A DNA stretch of 64,000 nt, taken from positions 62,001-126,000 of the forward strand of contig NZ_JABEME010000004.1 in NCBI RefSeq assembly GCF_013004645.1, written 5' to 3'. The first letter of the stretch is position 1, and each line of letters opens with the position of its first letter. Below, one piece after another: positions 52,629 to 61,344 of this stretch. Under the pieces are notes generated by a model. That model was not told the DNA's origin and made no database searches. It saw nothing but the letters and a program-made list of their open reading frames with translations. The translations under genes and the position numbers were made by a program. The DNA comes from Stenotrophomonas africana. GTDB taxonomy: Bacteria; Pseudomonadota; Gammaproteobacteria; Xanthomonadales; Xanthomonadaceae.

Positions 52629-53143
52629 CAGAAGCTCCCGGTTTCAGTGAACAGGCCGACGCGCAGGTCGCGCGCGCTGTAGATTTCGCGGTCATCCACG
52701 TACATGCGCGCGTCCGACTGGGCCATCACCAGCTTGCGGTTGATGACGCGGCTGATGTCGATCTCGTAGCGCACCCGCTTGGCCTCCGGCAGTACCTGGC
52801 CGGTGAACTTCACCTCGCCGCAGCCCAGTGCGCGGCCCTTGCCGGGGGCGCCCAGCCAGGTCAGGAAGAAGCCGGTCAGCTGCCACATGGCATCCAGGCC
52901 GAGGCAGCCGGGCATCACCGGGTCGCCGATGAAGTGGCAGCCGAAGAACCACAGGTCCGGGCGGATATCCAGTTCGGCGCGTACCATGCCCTTGCCATGC
53001 GGTCCGCCGTCCTCGCGGATGTCGGTGATGCGGTCGAACATCAGCATCGGATCGTTGGGCAAACGGCCGGCGGCGGCGCCGAACAGTTCACCGCGTGCGC
53101 TGGCCAGCAGCTGTTCGCGGTTGAACGCGTGGAGACGGGTCAT
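52628..53143 (-). CDS. fabA: 3-hydroxydecanoyl-ACP dehydratase/isomerase
   Basis: Protein of 171 residues from the ATG at 53143 ([20 protein letters not shown]). The hot-dog fold has the catalytic His in [20 protein letters not shown] (near 70) and Asp near 84. FabA dehydrates 3-hydroxydecanoyl-ACP and isomerises it to the cis-3 form. First gene of the fabA-fabB operon; divergent from dinB. Two CAACCGTA repeats lie in the 191-base gap upstream (about 53220-53240), possibly a regulator site. Confidence 0.96.
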   Translation of the reverse strand: MTRLHAFNREQLLASARGELFGAAAGRLPNDPMLMFDRITDIREDGGPHGKGMVRAELDIRPDLWFFGCHFIGDPVMPGCLGLDAMWQLTGFFLTWLGAPGKGRALGCGEVKFTGQVLPEAKRVRYEIDISRVINRKLVMAQSDARMYVDDREIYSARDLRVGLFTETGSF

Positions 53144-53334
53144 GAAGCACAATCCTGGAAGCGGGGAAACAGGGAAACAAGCGCTCGAGGATGCCCGTGG
53201 AAACTGCGCCGATCAAACATTTCAACCGTACGCAACCGTAGTGTTTTCAATGGAATACGCGCATCCTGTTGATGTGCAACGACCATACTTCGGCGTGTGG
53301 CCCGTTCGGCACGCCCCCGCCCTTTCCGCCTGAC

Positions 53335-54429
53335 ATGACCCGACTGCGCAAGATCATCCACGTCGACATGGACGCGTTCTACGCGTCGGTGGAGCAGCGC
53401 GACGATCCGTCACTGCGCGGCAAGCCGGTGGTGGTGGCATGGCGCGGCGCACGCTCGGTGGTGTGCGCGGCCTCGTACGAGGCCCGCGTGTTCGGCGTGC
53501 GCTCGGCGATGCCGGCGCTGCGTGCCGAACGCCTGTGTCCGGATGCGATCTTCGTGCCGCCGGACTTCGCGCGTTACAAGGCGGTGTCACGCCACGTGCG
53601 CGAGATCTTCCTGCGTCACACCGACCTGGTCGAGCCGTTGTCGCTGGACGAGGCCTACCTGGACGTGACCGAGCCGAAGAGCGGTATCGAACTGGCCACC
53701 GACATCGCCCGTACCATCCGCACGCAGATCCGCGAGGAAACGAACCTGACTGCTTCAGCCGGGATCGCGCCGAACAAGTTCCTGGCCAAGATCGCTTCGG
53801 ACTGGCGCAAGCCCGATGGCCAGTTCGTGATCCCCCCGCAGCGGGTGGATGCGTTCCTGCTGCCGTTGCCGGTGAACCGGGTGCCCGGCGTCGGCAAGGT
53901 GATGGAAGGCAAGCTGGCCGCACGCGGTATCGTCACCTGCGGCGACCTGCGGCAGTGGGCCTTGATCGATCTGGAAGAGGCGTTCGGCAGTTTCGGCCGC
54001 AGCCTGTACAACCGCGCACGCGGCATCGACGAGCGCCCGGTGGAGCCGGACCAGCAGGTGCAGTCGATTTCCTCCGAAGACACCTTCGCCGAGGATCTGC
54101 CGCTGGAAGATCTGGGTGAGGCCATCGTGCAGCTGGCGGAGAAGACCTGGAATGCCACGCGCAAGACCGAACGCGTCGGCCACACCGTGGTGCTGAAACT
54201 GAAGACCGCGCAGTTCCGCATCCTCACCCGCAGCTTCACCCCGGAGCGCCCGCCGGAATCGATGGAAGAACTGCGCGACATCGCGCTGGCCCTGCGCGCC
54301 CGCGTCGACCTGCCGGCGGAGACCCGTTACCGCCTGGTTGGTGTCGGGCTGGGCGGCTTCCGCGAGAAGGAGCCGGTGGTGCAGGGGGAGCTGTTCGAGC
54401 ACGACATGAACAATCCCACAGGTACCTAA
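53335..54429 (+). CDS. dinB: DNA polymerase IV
   Basis: Protein of 364 residues from the ATG at 53335. Y-family catalytic acids lie in HVDMDAFYASVE (Asp near 9) and LSLDEAYLDVT (Asp/Glu near 103). A helix-hairpin-helix (VPGVGKVMEGKLAARGI), thumb and little-finger domain follow, and VQGELF near the C-terminus fits a beta-clamp binding motif. It replicates past damaged bases. I see no clear LexA box in the upstream gap. Confidence 0.96.
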   Translation: MTRLRKIIHVDMDAFYASVEQRDDPSLRGKPVVVAWRGARSVVCAASYEARVFGVRSAMPALRAERLCPDAIFVPPDFARYKAVSRHVREIFLRHTDLVEPLSLDEAYLDVTEPKSGIELATDIARTIRTQIREETNLTASAGIAPNKFLAKIASDWRKPDGQFVIPPQRVDAFLLPLPVNRVPGVGKVMEGKLAARGIVTCGDLRQWALIDLEEAFGSFGRSLYNRARGIDERPVEPDQQVQSISSEDTFAEDLPLEDLGEAIVQLAEKTWNATRKTERVGHTVVLKLKTAQFRILTRSFTPERPPESMEELRDIALALRARVDLPAETRYRLVGVGLGGFREKEPVVQGELFEHDMNNPTGT

Positions 54430-54441
54430 TCATCAAACAGT

Positions 54442-54480
54442 GGGGTCAGAGCCCGTTGCGCAGCAACGGGATCCGACCCC
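54442..54480. repeat. GGGGTCAGA hairpin, first module of composite element copy B
   Basis: GGGGTCAGAGCCC...GGGATCCGACCCC with a GTTGC-GCA-GCAAC middle; the first module behind dinB. Confidence 0.8.
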
Positions 54481-54481
54481 G

Positions 54482-54503
54482 TGCCGACCAACGGTCGGCA
54501 CCC
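54482..54503. repeat. SMAG-like palindrome in composite element copy B
   Basis: GTGCCGACCAACGGTCGGCA-C, second module, as in copy A. Bases 54430-54733 hold no gene apart from these repeats. Confidence 0.75.
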
Positions 54504-54546
54504 ACCATCAGCAGCAGGTTCCGAGAGATAGCGGGAAACTGTCGAA

Positions 54547-54648
54547 GGCGGGGTGGGTCCGATGGCAGGGGTGTGAGCGGCATGGATGCCGCGACCAAGC
54601 CCCCATGGACGGGTTCACGGCGTCCCCTGCCATCGGACCTACCCCGCC
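54547..54648 (+). repeat. Cloverleaf element, copy B
   Basis: Arms 54547-54571 and 54624-54648 pair over 25 bases with one G-T wobble. Inner hairpin GCGGCATGGATGCCGC (about 54578-54593) and CCAAGCCCCCATGGACGGGT region are nearly the same as in copy A. Outer arm core GATGGCA / TGCCATC replaces GGTTGCG / CGCAACC of copy A. Confidence 0.7.
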
Positions 54649-54700
54649 AACCTACAGATATCCAGCTGTTGCCGTTGCGTTGCCGTTGCATTGAGCAGGT

Positions 54701-54717
54701 GCAGGGCGCAGCCCTGC
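54701..54717. repeat. GCAGGGC-GCA-GCCCTGC hairpin, copy B
   Basis: Identical to the hairpin at 17693-17709, 52 bases behind the cloverleaf. It lies next to the stop of the MBL gene and may act as its terminator. Confidence 0.7.
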
Positions 54718-54733
54718 AAAACAACCCTTCACC

Positions 54734-55645
54734 TTAAGGCCACTGCATCTCGCCCTTGGCCACCTTCGCACTCAATTCCAGCGACTCCACGCCCGCCAGC
54801 TTCGGGTAGCGCGCCTGCATCGCTTTCACCAGCGCCGCACTGTCCTTCGCCTTTGCCGCCTCAACATCGAACGCGCGGATGTAGTCCGCGGTGAAGCGCA
54901 ACGCACCGGCATCCAGTGCCACTCCCGGCGCGTAGTGCCCCGGCACCACCACCTTCGGCTTCAGTGCCTGCAGCCGCTGCAGGGTCTGCAGCCAGTTGGC
55001 ATGCGACTTCGGCGTCTGCGTATCGGCCATCCACACGTGCTCGCCGGCTACCACCGGAATGCCACCGACGATCGCGCGCAGCGACGGCACCCACAGCACC
55101 GTGCGGTCCGGGGTCGGGCCATCCAGGCCGATCAGCGGCAGGCGCTGGCCTTCCAGCTGCAGGGCGTCGCCGTCCAGTACCTGCGGCACCACGATGCGTG
55201 CCGGCACGTCGGCGCCCATCTTCGGTCCCCAGTAGGCCAGCTTGCCGGCCTGGGTCTGCTGGATATGGGCGACGGTCTGCGCGGTGGCGACGATGCGTGC
55301 CTGCGGGAAGGCGTCCTGCAGGGTGGCCAGGCCGAAGTAATAGTCCGGATCACCGTGGCTGATGTAGATCGTGGTCAGCTGCTTGCCGCTGGCGCGGATC
55401 AGCTCGACCAGCTTGCGCGCGTCGCTGGCGCCGAACTGCGCGTTGACCAGGATCGCATCGTGGCGGCCTTCGATCAGCACCGAGGACACCGAGAACATCG
55501 CCTGCGGCCCGGGATGGAAGGTCTGCAGGTGCAGCTGGGATTTCGTCGCCGCCGCCGGCGCCGTGGTGGCCGGTGCGGCCAGCAGCGGCGCACAGGTGAA
55601 GCTGGCGGCCAGGGCGAGGGGAAGCAGCAGGGCAGCGGTACGCAT
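54734..55645 (-). CDS. Exported MBL-fold protein with altered metal motif
   Basis: Protein of 303 residues from the ATG at 55645; signal peptide about 1-24 (LLAAPA). The metallo-beta-lactamase fold is visible: ILVNAQFG, YISHGDPDYYFGLATL (near 98-113) and VVVPGHYAPG (near 240). The usual HxHxDH reads HGDPDYY, so the second and third metal His are Asp and Tyr. That may mean a changed metal site or a non-enzyme. Related exported MBL proteins in proteobacteria keep H-x-D-P-D-Y. Substrate unknown. Confidence 0.82.
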   Translation of the reverse strand: MRTAALLLPLALAASFTCAPLLAAPATTAPAAATKSQLHLQTFHPGPQAMFSVSSVLIEGRHDAILVNAQFGASDARKLVELIRASGKQLTTIYISHGDPDYYFGLATLQDAFPQARIVATAQTVAHIQQTQAGKLAYWGPKMGADVPARIVVPQVLDGDALQLEGQRLPLIGLDGPTPDRTVLWVPSLRAIVGGIPVVAGEHVWMADTQTPKSHANWLQTLQRLQALKPKVVVPGHYAPGVALDAGALRFTADYIRAFDVEAAKAKDSAALVKAMQARYPKLAGVESLELSAKVAKGEMQWP

Positions 55646-55664
55646 GGGGATTCCTTGTGTAGAG

Positions 55665-55725
55665 CCGGGCCAATGCCCGGCTGCAGGTTCGCGTAGAGCC
55701 GAGCGCGGGCTTGGCTCTACAAGGG
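55665..55725. repeat. SMAG palindromes (AGCCGGGC and AGCCGAGC types)
   Basis: GTAGAGCCGGGCCAATGCCC and GTAGAGCCGAGCGCGGGCTT stand in line and fill the gap between the MBL gene and the SDR gene. Confidence 0.7.
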
Positions 55726-55736
55726 ACGCGCGTGGA

Positions 55737-56375
55737 TCAGTACGCCGCAGTGATGATCTGCTTCGGGTACTGGTGCGCTTCCAGCTCGGCGACGAACGCG
55801 GCGCCGTAGTCGGCGTAGCTGATGCGGCTGTGGCCGCTGGCGTCGGCGAGGAAAGCCTTGGGCTGCACGCGGTACTGGCCGCGCTCTTCGCCCGGGCCGA
55901 TTTCGGCGGCTGGCGAGAAGAAGGTCCAGTCCAGGTCGTCCACTGCCTGCAGGCGGTTGAACGCTTCACGGTGGGCCAGCGCGTAGGGCTTGTAGGCCTC
56001 CGGGAAGGTGGGGGTGTCGACCAGCTGCACGCCGGGGGCGACCTCCAGGCTGCCGGCACCGCCAACCACCACCAGGCGCGGCACGCCGGCCTTGCGTGCG
56101 ACGGCAGCCAGCTGCGCGGCGACCTCGCCGACGCGACCGATGTCATCGCCCGGGCGCGGGCCGTAGGCACTGGCCAGCACATCGTGGCCGGCGATGGCGG
56201 CAACCAGCGCGTCCTGGTCATCCAGCGAAGCGATCACCGGATGCGCACCGGCCAGTTCTGCCGGAAGGTCCTGCGCGCTGCGCACGATGACAGTGAGTTC
56301 GTGGCCGCGGGCCAGCGCGTGGCGGGCGATCTGGCGGCCGATGTTGCCGGTGGAACCAACGAGGGCGATCTTCAT
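55737..56375 (-). CDS. NAD(P)H-binding atypical SDR protein
   Basis: Protein of 212 residues. The Rossmann loop is GSTGNIGRQIARHALARGHE (residues 8-27), and VVGGAGSLEVAPGVQLVDTP follows near 100. No Tyr-x-x-x-Lys motif of classic SDRs is seen. It resembles the YwnB/NmrA-like NAD(P)-binding group and diverges from a LysR gene 107 bases away, which suggests co-regulation. Substrate unknown. Confidence 0.87.
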   Translation of the reverse strand: MKIALVGSTGNIGRQIARHALARGHELTVIVRSAQDLPAELAGAHPVIASLDDQDALVAAIAGHDVLASAYGPRPGDDIGRVGEVAAQLAAVARKAGVPRLVVVGGAGSLEVAPGVQLVDTPTFPEAYKPYALAHREAFNRLQAVDDLDWTFFSPAAEIGPGEERGQYRVQPKAFLADASGHSRISYADYGAAFVAELEAHQYPKQIITAAY

Positions 56376-56482
56376 GGCAGGACTCCGTGAGCGGTGTGGG
56401 GTGGGAATGGCGCCACTCTAGGCTGCTGCAGTTGCTCGAAAAACAGCGTATAACGCGCTTGTTTGTTGCATGGATCGAGCAT

Positions 56483-57412
56483 ATGGACCGATTGACCGCC
56501 ATGACCGTGTTCGTCGAGGTCGCCGAACGCGGCAGCCTCACCGCCGCCGCCGAAGTGCTGGACATGTCACGGGCCATGGTCAGCCGCTACCTGGCCGAGG
56601 TCGAGGGCTGGCTGGGCGCGCGCCTGCTGCACCGGACCACGCGCCGGGTCAGCCTGACCGGGCCCGGGGAGGCGGCGCTGGCGCGCTTCCGGCAGATGCT
56701 GGCGATCGGCGAGGAACTGCAGGGCGAGCTGGCCAGCGATGATCCGGAGCCGCATGGCACGCTGCGGGTGACTGCCAGCGTGTCGTTCGGGCAGAGCCAC
56801 CTGGCGCGGGCGGTGGCCGGCTTTGTTGCGCGCCATCCGGCGGCACGCATCGAGCTGCTGCTGGTCGACCGCACGGTGAACCTGGTGGAGGAGCGGGTAG
56901 ACCTGGCCGTGCGCATCGCGCGCCAGATCGATCCCAGCCTGATCGCGCGGCGGCTGGCCACCTGCCGCTCGGTGCTGTGCGCGACGCCGTCCTACCTGCA
57001 GGCACGCGGCACGCCGACTGCTCCCGAGCATCTGGCCGCGCACAACTGCCTGACCCACCACTACGTCGGCAAGAGCCTGTGGCAGCTGCACCGAGACGGC
57101 CGTTCGCTGTCGGTGGCGGTAGGCGGCAACATCAGCGCCAACGAGGCCTCGCTGCTGTTGGAGGCGGTGCGGGCCGGTGCCGGTATCGCCATGCTGCCGA
57201 CCTACCAGGTGGCGCCGCTGCTGCGCAGCGGTGAGCTGATCGAACTGCTGCCTGAATTCAGTCTGGACGAACTGGGCATTCATGCCGTGTACGCGTCACG
57301 GCGCCAGCAGCCCGCTATCATGCGGCGATTCCTGGATTTCCTGGGCGAGTGCTTCGCCAGCCCGGCCTTCCAGGATCTGGATTGGCGCCCACCGGGCAAG
57401 GAGAACACATGA
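56483..57412 (+). CDS. LysR-family transcriptional regulator
   Basis: Protein of 309 residues from the ATG at 56483 (MDRLTAMTVFVEVAERGSLT). HTH GSLTAAAEVLDMSRAMVSRY and LLHRTTRRVSLTGPG (about 18-62). Effector domain with SVSFGQSHLARAVAGFVARH. It is divergent to the SDR gene, and overlaps the methyltransferase gene by ATGA, so the regulator is translated with that enzyme. Confidence 0.92.
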   Translation: MDRLTAMTVFVEVAERGSLTAAAEVLDMSRAMVSRYLAEVEGWLGARLLHRTTRRVSLTGPGEAALARFRQMLAIGEELQGELASDDPEPHGTLRVTASVSFGQSHLARAVAGFVARHPAARIELLLVDRTVNLVEERVDLAVRIARQIDPSLIARRLATCRSVLCATPSYLQARGTPTAPEHLAAHNCLTHHYVGKSLWQLHRDGRSLSVAVGGNISANEASLLLEAVRAGAGIAMLPTYQVAPLLRSGELIELLPEFSLDELGIHAVYASRRQQPAIMRRFLDFLGECFASPAFQDLDWRPPGKENT

Positions 57413-58200
57413 ACCATGGACAGGCCTTGATCGACCACAACCGTGCTGCCTGGGACCGCCAGGCCAGCGAAGTGCGCGAATGGTCGCGCCCGGTGGAAAG
57501 TTCAACGATTGCCGCCGCGCGCGAAGGCCGTTGGCAGGTGCACCTGACGCCCCGCGCGTTGCCGCTGGACTGGATGGGTGATGTGCGCGGCCGCCGCATC
57601 CTCTGCCTGGCCTCGGGCGGTGGACAGCAGGCACCGGTGCTGGCCGCTGCGGGCGCTGACGTCACCGTGTTCGATCTCTCCGACGGGCAGCTGGAACAGG
57701 ACCGCAGGGTCGCCGCGCGCGATGGCCTGCAGCTGCGCACGGTGCAGGGCGACATGCGCGATCTGCACGTGTTCGCCAACGACAGTTTTGATGTGGTGTT
57801 CCATCCGATCTCCAACCTGTACGTGCCTGATGTGCGCCCGGTGTGGACCGAATGCCGCCGCGTGCTGGCGCGCGATGGCATGTTGATGGCCAGCTTCTAC
57901 AACCCGGTGCTGTTCGTCGGCGCGCGCGATCCGCACCTGGATGCGCAGGGCCTGATCCGGCCGCAGTACGCCATTCCCTATTCGGACCTGGAAGACCTGC
58001 CGCCAGCCGAGCGCGAGGCAAAGCTGGCACGGGGCGACGCACTGACCTTCGGCCACAGCCTGACCGAACTGATCGGTGGCCAGCTGGATGCCGGCTTCAT
58101 CATCGATCGCTTCATGGAAGACTGGCAGCCGCAGCCGCGTTTCCTGATCGACCGCTACCTGCCCACGTTCCTGGCTACCCGCGCGCGCCGCATCGGTTGA
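57409..58200 (+). CDS. Class I SAM-dependent methyltransferase
   Basis: Protein of 263 residues from the ATG at 57409. SAM site ILCLASGGGQQAPVLAAAGA (about 64-83), DVTVFDLSDGQLEQDRRVAA and VQGDMRDLHVF follow in the usual order. The C-terminal part (about 150-263) differs from UbiG and UbiE. Substrate unknown. Its coupling to a LysR gene is odd for a housekeeping enzyme. It precedes gph by 64 bases. Confidence 0.88.
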   Translation: MNHGQALIDHNRAAWDRQASEVREWSRPVESSTIAAAREGRWQVHLTPRALPLDWMGDVRGRRILCLASGGGQQAPVLAAAGADVTVFDLSDGQLEQDRRVAARDGLQLRTVQGDMRDLHVFANDSFDVVFHPISNLYVPDVRPVWTECRRVLARDGMLMASFYNPVLFVGARDPHLDAQGLIRPQYAIPYSDLEDLPPAEREAKLARGDALTFGHSLTELIGGQLDAGFIIDRFMEDWQPQPRFLIDRYLPTFLATRARRIG

Positions 58201-58227
58201 GGCGGATCGGTGCAAAAACCAGCGGCG

Positions 58228-58233
58228 TACAAT
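58228..58233 (+). promoter_or_regulatory. -10-like TACAAT upstream of gph
   Basis: TACAAT inside GTACAATGGACGGCCC, 31 bases between box and start; identical to the block before rsmC. Confidence 0.5.
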
Positions 58234-58264
58234 GGACGGCCCCACGTCATGCAGGTGCCGTCCC

Positions 58265-58921
58265 TTGTCGTATCCCTATCCGCTGGTCGTGTTCGACCTT
58301 GATGGCACGCTGGTCGACAGCGCAGCTGATATCGCCGAAGCGCTGAACCGCACGCTGGAGGACATCGGTGTGGCACGCGTACCGGAAACCACGGTACTGG
58401 GCTGGATCGGCGACGGTGTGCGCCGCCTGGTCGAGCAGGCCCTGCAGGCGGTCGGCCGGGTGATCGACCTGGCCGAAGTGATGCCGATCTTCATGGTGCA
58501 CTACCGCGAATGCCTGCTGCGCAGCCCGCGCCTGTTCGATGGCGTGGGTGAAGCGCTGGCACAACTGCGTGCACGCAACGTGCCGCTGGCGATCTGCACC
58601 AACAAGCCCGAAGCGCTGGTGCCGCCCCTGCTGCAGCACCTGGGTATCGGTGATGTGTTTGCGCTGGTGCTGGGGGGCGACTCGCTGCCGCAGCGCAAGC
58701 CCAGCGGTGAGCCGCTGCGGCACATCGCCGCGCACTTCGGGCTGCCGGTGGACGCCTGTCTGATGGTGGGGGATTCGTTGACCGACTACCGCGCGGCCGA
58801 AGATGCCGGCATGCCGATCGCGCTGGTGCGCTACGGCTACCCGCGCGGCCTGGACCTGGCCACCGCGCATGCCGTGGCGGTGATCGACGATCTGCGTGAA
58901 CTGCCGGGGTTGCGGGGCTGA
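58265..58921 (+). CDS. gph: Phosphoglycolate phosphatase-type HAD hydrolase
   Basis: Protein of 218 residues from a TTG at 58265 (MSYPYPLVVFDLDGTLVDS). FDLDGTLVDSA (catalytic Asp near 10), ICTNKPEAL (motif II), LGGDSLPQRKPSGEPL (motif III) and VGDSLTDYRAAEDAG (motif IV) match Gph. It removes phosphate from 2-phosphoglycolate made in DNA repair. MupP-like N-acetylmuramate 6-phosphate phosphatase is an alternative. Start TTG fits family length better than the earlier ATG. Confidence 0.88.
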   Translation: MSYPYPLVVFDLDGTLVDSAADIAEALNRTLEDIGVARVPETTVLGWIGDGVRRLVEQALQAVGRVIDLAEVMPIFMVHYRECLLRSPRLFDGVGEALAQLRARNVPLAICTNKPEALVPPLLQHLGIGDVFALVLGGDSLPQRKPSGEPLRHIAAHFGLPVDACLMVGDSLTDYRAAEDAGMPIALVRYGYPRGLDLATAHAVAVIDDLRELPGLRG

Positions 58922-58929
58922 AGCAGGGG

Positions 58930-59008
58930 GTAGTGCCGGCCGCTGGCCGGCAACCCGGAATGCGTTGCCGAAGGTCATGATGTTGCCGGCCAGCGGCCGG
59001 CACTACCA
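58930..59008. repeat. Inverted SMAG pair (GTAGTGCCGGCC type)
   Basis: GTAGTGCCGGCCGCTGGCCG...GGCCAGCGGCCGGCACTACC between the convergent gph and btuB genes. Confidence 0.85.
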
Positions 59009-59020
59009 TGACCGTTGCGG

Positions 59021-60865
59021 TCACTTCGGCTGGTAACGCACGCTCAGCTGGTACTCGCGGCCGGGCTGGTTGAACCACGCCACCGTCTCATACCTGCGGT
59101 CGAACACGTTGGCGGCACGCGCCAGCAGCGACCACGACGGCGTCAGCGCGTACTCGGCGCGCAGATCCAGCGTGCCGTAACCTCCCACCTTCACTGCGTT
59201 GGCGGCATCGTCGTAGCGCTTGCCGGCACCCTGCACGGTCAGGCCTGCACGGAAATCACCGAAGCGACGGTCGATGTCCAGGCGCCCGGTCTGCTGCGCA
59301 CGGCGTGGCAGCCAGTTGTCGAACTGGGTGCTGCCGCCGGTGCGGTTGCGCGGGTCGGTGTAGCTGAGCTGTGCGTTGATGTCGAAGCCGGCCAGCAGCA
59401 CGCCACCGGTCAGTTCGGCGCCGCGGATGCGGGCCTTCTCCACCTGCTGCATCTTGAAGGTCGCCGCATCGTAGGTAATCAGATCATCGATGCGGGTTTC
59501 ATATACGTCCAGGCCCCAGTGCCAGCCCTGTCCCTGCTGCGAAACGCCCAGGTTGGCGCTCTTGGACTTCTCCGGGTTCAACGTCGGCACGCCGCTCCAC
59601 GGGTCGTACAGATCGCTGAAGGTCGGTGCCTTGAACGCCGTGCCGTAGCTGGCGTTGACGCGCAGGCCGTCGCCCAGTTCCATGGCCCAGCCAACGCTGC
59701 CGGTGGCGTGGTTGCCGAACTGCTGGTTGTCGTCATTGCGCGCGCTGGCCTGCAGCTGGTGGCGGCCGAAGCGGCCCTGGTACTGCACGAACACGCCGGT
59801 GTTGCGGCGGCTGTCGACGAGGTAGCCCGCGCTGCTGCCATCCAGATCGTCTTCGCTCCAGTCCACGCCTGCGCTCAGCAGCTGACCTTCGGCCAGCGTG
59901 ATGTCGCCCTGCAGCGAGGCGCTGTCGCGGTGGGTCTGTGCGCTGCCACGGGCACCGAAATCACCGAAGTTGTCCGACTCGTTGTCACTGCGGCCGACGT
60001 TTGCGGTGAATGCCAGGCGCTCGGACGGGGTGTAGCGCACCTTGCCGGCCAGCACCTGCTGGCGGGTTTCCGAATAGTTGTAGTAGCCGTCGTAATGGTT
60101 CTTGCCGTCGGCGCGCAGTGCGCTGCCTTCCACGTTCCACTGGTCGTTGAAGCTGTAGCCGCCGCGCAGGCTTTTGGACAGGTTGCGGTAGCCGTCGCGG
60201 TCGTGCTCGTCGGCAAAGCAGCCCGCGGTGAACACCGAGGAAGAGCCGCGGCAGGCATCGATGCCATCGGAATGCTGGTAGGCGATGTCGGCACCGAACC
60301 AGCCGCGCTCGGTACCACCGCCAATGCCACCGCTGGCTTCACGCAGGCCGTTGCTGCCACCGCCAAGCTGGAAATGCGGGGCGAAATCGCCCTGGTTGCG
60401 GCGGGTGAAGATCTGGATCACGCCACCGATGGCGTCGGCGCCGTACAGGCTCGACTGCGGTCCGCGCACGATTTCCACGCGCTCGATCTGCGCCAGCGGC
60501 AGGTCCTGGTACATGGCCAGGCCGAGGTCGGCACTGTTGATGCGCACGCCATCGACCAGCACCACGGTGTGGCCCGAGTTGGTACCGCGCAGGAACAGCG
60601 AGCTCTGCTTGCCGAGGCCGCCGGCATTGGTCAGGTTGATGCCGGCGCGGCCGCGCAGCAGCTCCTGCAGCGAGGTGGCCTGGCTGGATTCGATCTGCGC
60701 GCGGTCGATGACCTGCGCCGGCGCGATGCTGTCCTGCAGCGCGATGGGGGTGCGGGTGGCGGTGACCAGGATCTGGTCGAGCGCGGTGGTGTCATCGGCG
60801 GCCTGGGCCAGCGCGGGCAGGGCGGCCAGCATGGCCAGGGACAGCATTCGGGACTGCAGCTTCAT
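59021..60865 (-). CDS. btuB: TonB-dependent vitamin B12 receptor
   Basis: Protein of 614 residues from the ATG at 60865. Signal peptide about 1-22 (ALAQAA). TonB box near DQILVTATRTP (about 30-40). Plug domain with LLRGRAGINLTNAGGLGKQ and VEIVRGPQSSLYGADAIGG (about 115-133). Beta-barrel follows and ends YQLSVRYQPK. It imports cobalamin over the outer membrane with TonB energy. The upstream cobalamin riboswitch supports the substrate call strongly. Length equals that of E. coli BtuB (614). Confidence 0.94.
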   Translation of the reverse strand: MKLQSRMLSLAMLAALPALAQAADDTTALDQILVTATRTPIALQDSIAPAQVIDRAQIESSQATSLQELLRGRAGINLTNAGGLGKQSSLFLRGTNSGHTVVLVDGVRINSADLGLAMYQDLPLAQIERVEIVRGPQSSLYGADAIGGVIQIFTRRNQGDFAPHFQLGGGSNGLREASGGIGGGTERGWFGADIAYQHSDGIDACRGSSSVFTAGCFADEHDRDGYRNLSKSLRGGYSFNDQWNVEGSALRADGKNHYDGYYNYSETRQQVLAGKVRYTPSERLAFTANVGRSDNESDNFGDFGARGSAQTHRDSASLQGDITLAEGQLLSAGVDWSEDDLDGSSAGYLVDSRRNTGVFVQYQGRFGRHQLQASARNDDNQQFGNHATGSVGWAMELGDGLRVNASYGTAFKAPTFSDLYDPWSGVPTLNPEKSKSANLGVSQQGQGWHWGLDVYETRIDDLITYDAATFKMQQVEKARIRGAELTGGVLLAGFDINAQLSYTDPRNRTGGSTQFDNWLPRRAQQTGRLDIDRRFGDFRAGLTVQGAGKRYDDAANAVKVGGYGTLDLRAEYALTPSWSLLARAANVFDRRYETVAWFNQPGREYQLSVRYQPK

Positions 60866-60984
60866 GGGGGACTCCAGGTGCCACGCACGCCCGCGTGGCG
60901 AAGGGGAGGAGCCGCGAAGGCAGGCACGCGCCGATGCCGCAGCACAGGCCACGTCATCCAGCGCCATGCCCACCGCATCGCGAC

Positions 60985-61185
60985 CTGAGGCTTCCGGGCC
61001 GGTCTCCGGGCTTGCCGCCGGGTGGCGCGAGGCCACCGTCCAGGCGCCTTCCCATGCTTGCGGCACAGTGGCGTTGTTGCCTGGAACTGACGTGCTTACC
61101 GTTGCGGGGGCAGCGCCGGCATGGCGTGGCATCACGCGTCACCGGCTTCCCGTTTCAACCTGCCGGCCGTGGCCGCAGGTCACCT
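60985..61185 (-). promoter_or_regulatory. Cobalamin riboswitch controlling btuB
   Basis: On the minus strand the leader reads GGGAAGCCGGTGA, then GCTGCCCCCGCAACGGTAAG, and later the B12 box AAGCCCGGAGACCGGCC near 61001-61021. These are the conserved parts of cobalamin riboswitches in the right order. It lies 120 bases before the btuB start, so B12 should switch btuB off. Confidence 0.93.
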
Positions 61186-61236
61186 GGAAGTGCGCGCAGT
61201 CTACGGCATCGCAGGCGGCCCGTAGTGTCGAACGTG

Positions 61237-61265
61237 TTCGACTGCCTTTGCTGTGCCTTTAGAAT
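61237..61265 (+). promoter_or_regulatory. Candidate promoter of the histidine phosphatase gene
   Basis: TTCGAC (61237-61242), 17 bases, TAGAAT (61260-61265). Next to it GTCGAACGTGTTCGAC is an 8-base palindrome that overlaps the -35 box. Confidence 0.45.
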
Positions 61266-61344
61266 GGTCCCTCGATCCCGTGGTGCCGTTGCCGATGTCC
61301 GCCCGTTTTCCGCTGTTCCCGCGTTGCCTGTACAGGACTTGCGC

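Noticed and set aside
53144-53334. LexA box for dinB
   Set aside because: No CTG-N10-CAG or clear xanthomonad-type box is visible in the gap.
59015-60988. Long open frame antisense to btuB
   Set aside because: Composition typical of a shadow (Val/Ala/Gln-rich), with no signal or family. BtuB motifs are clear on the other strand.
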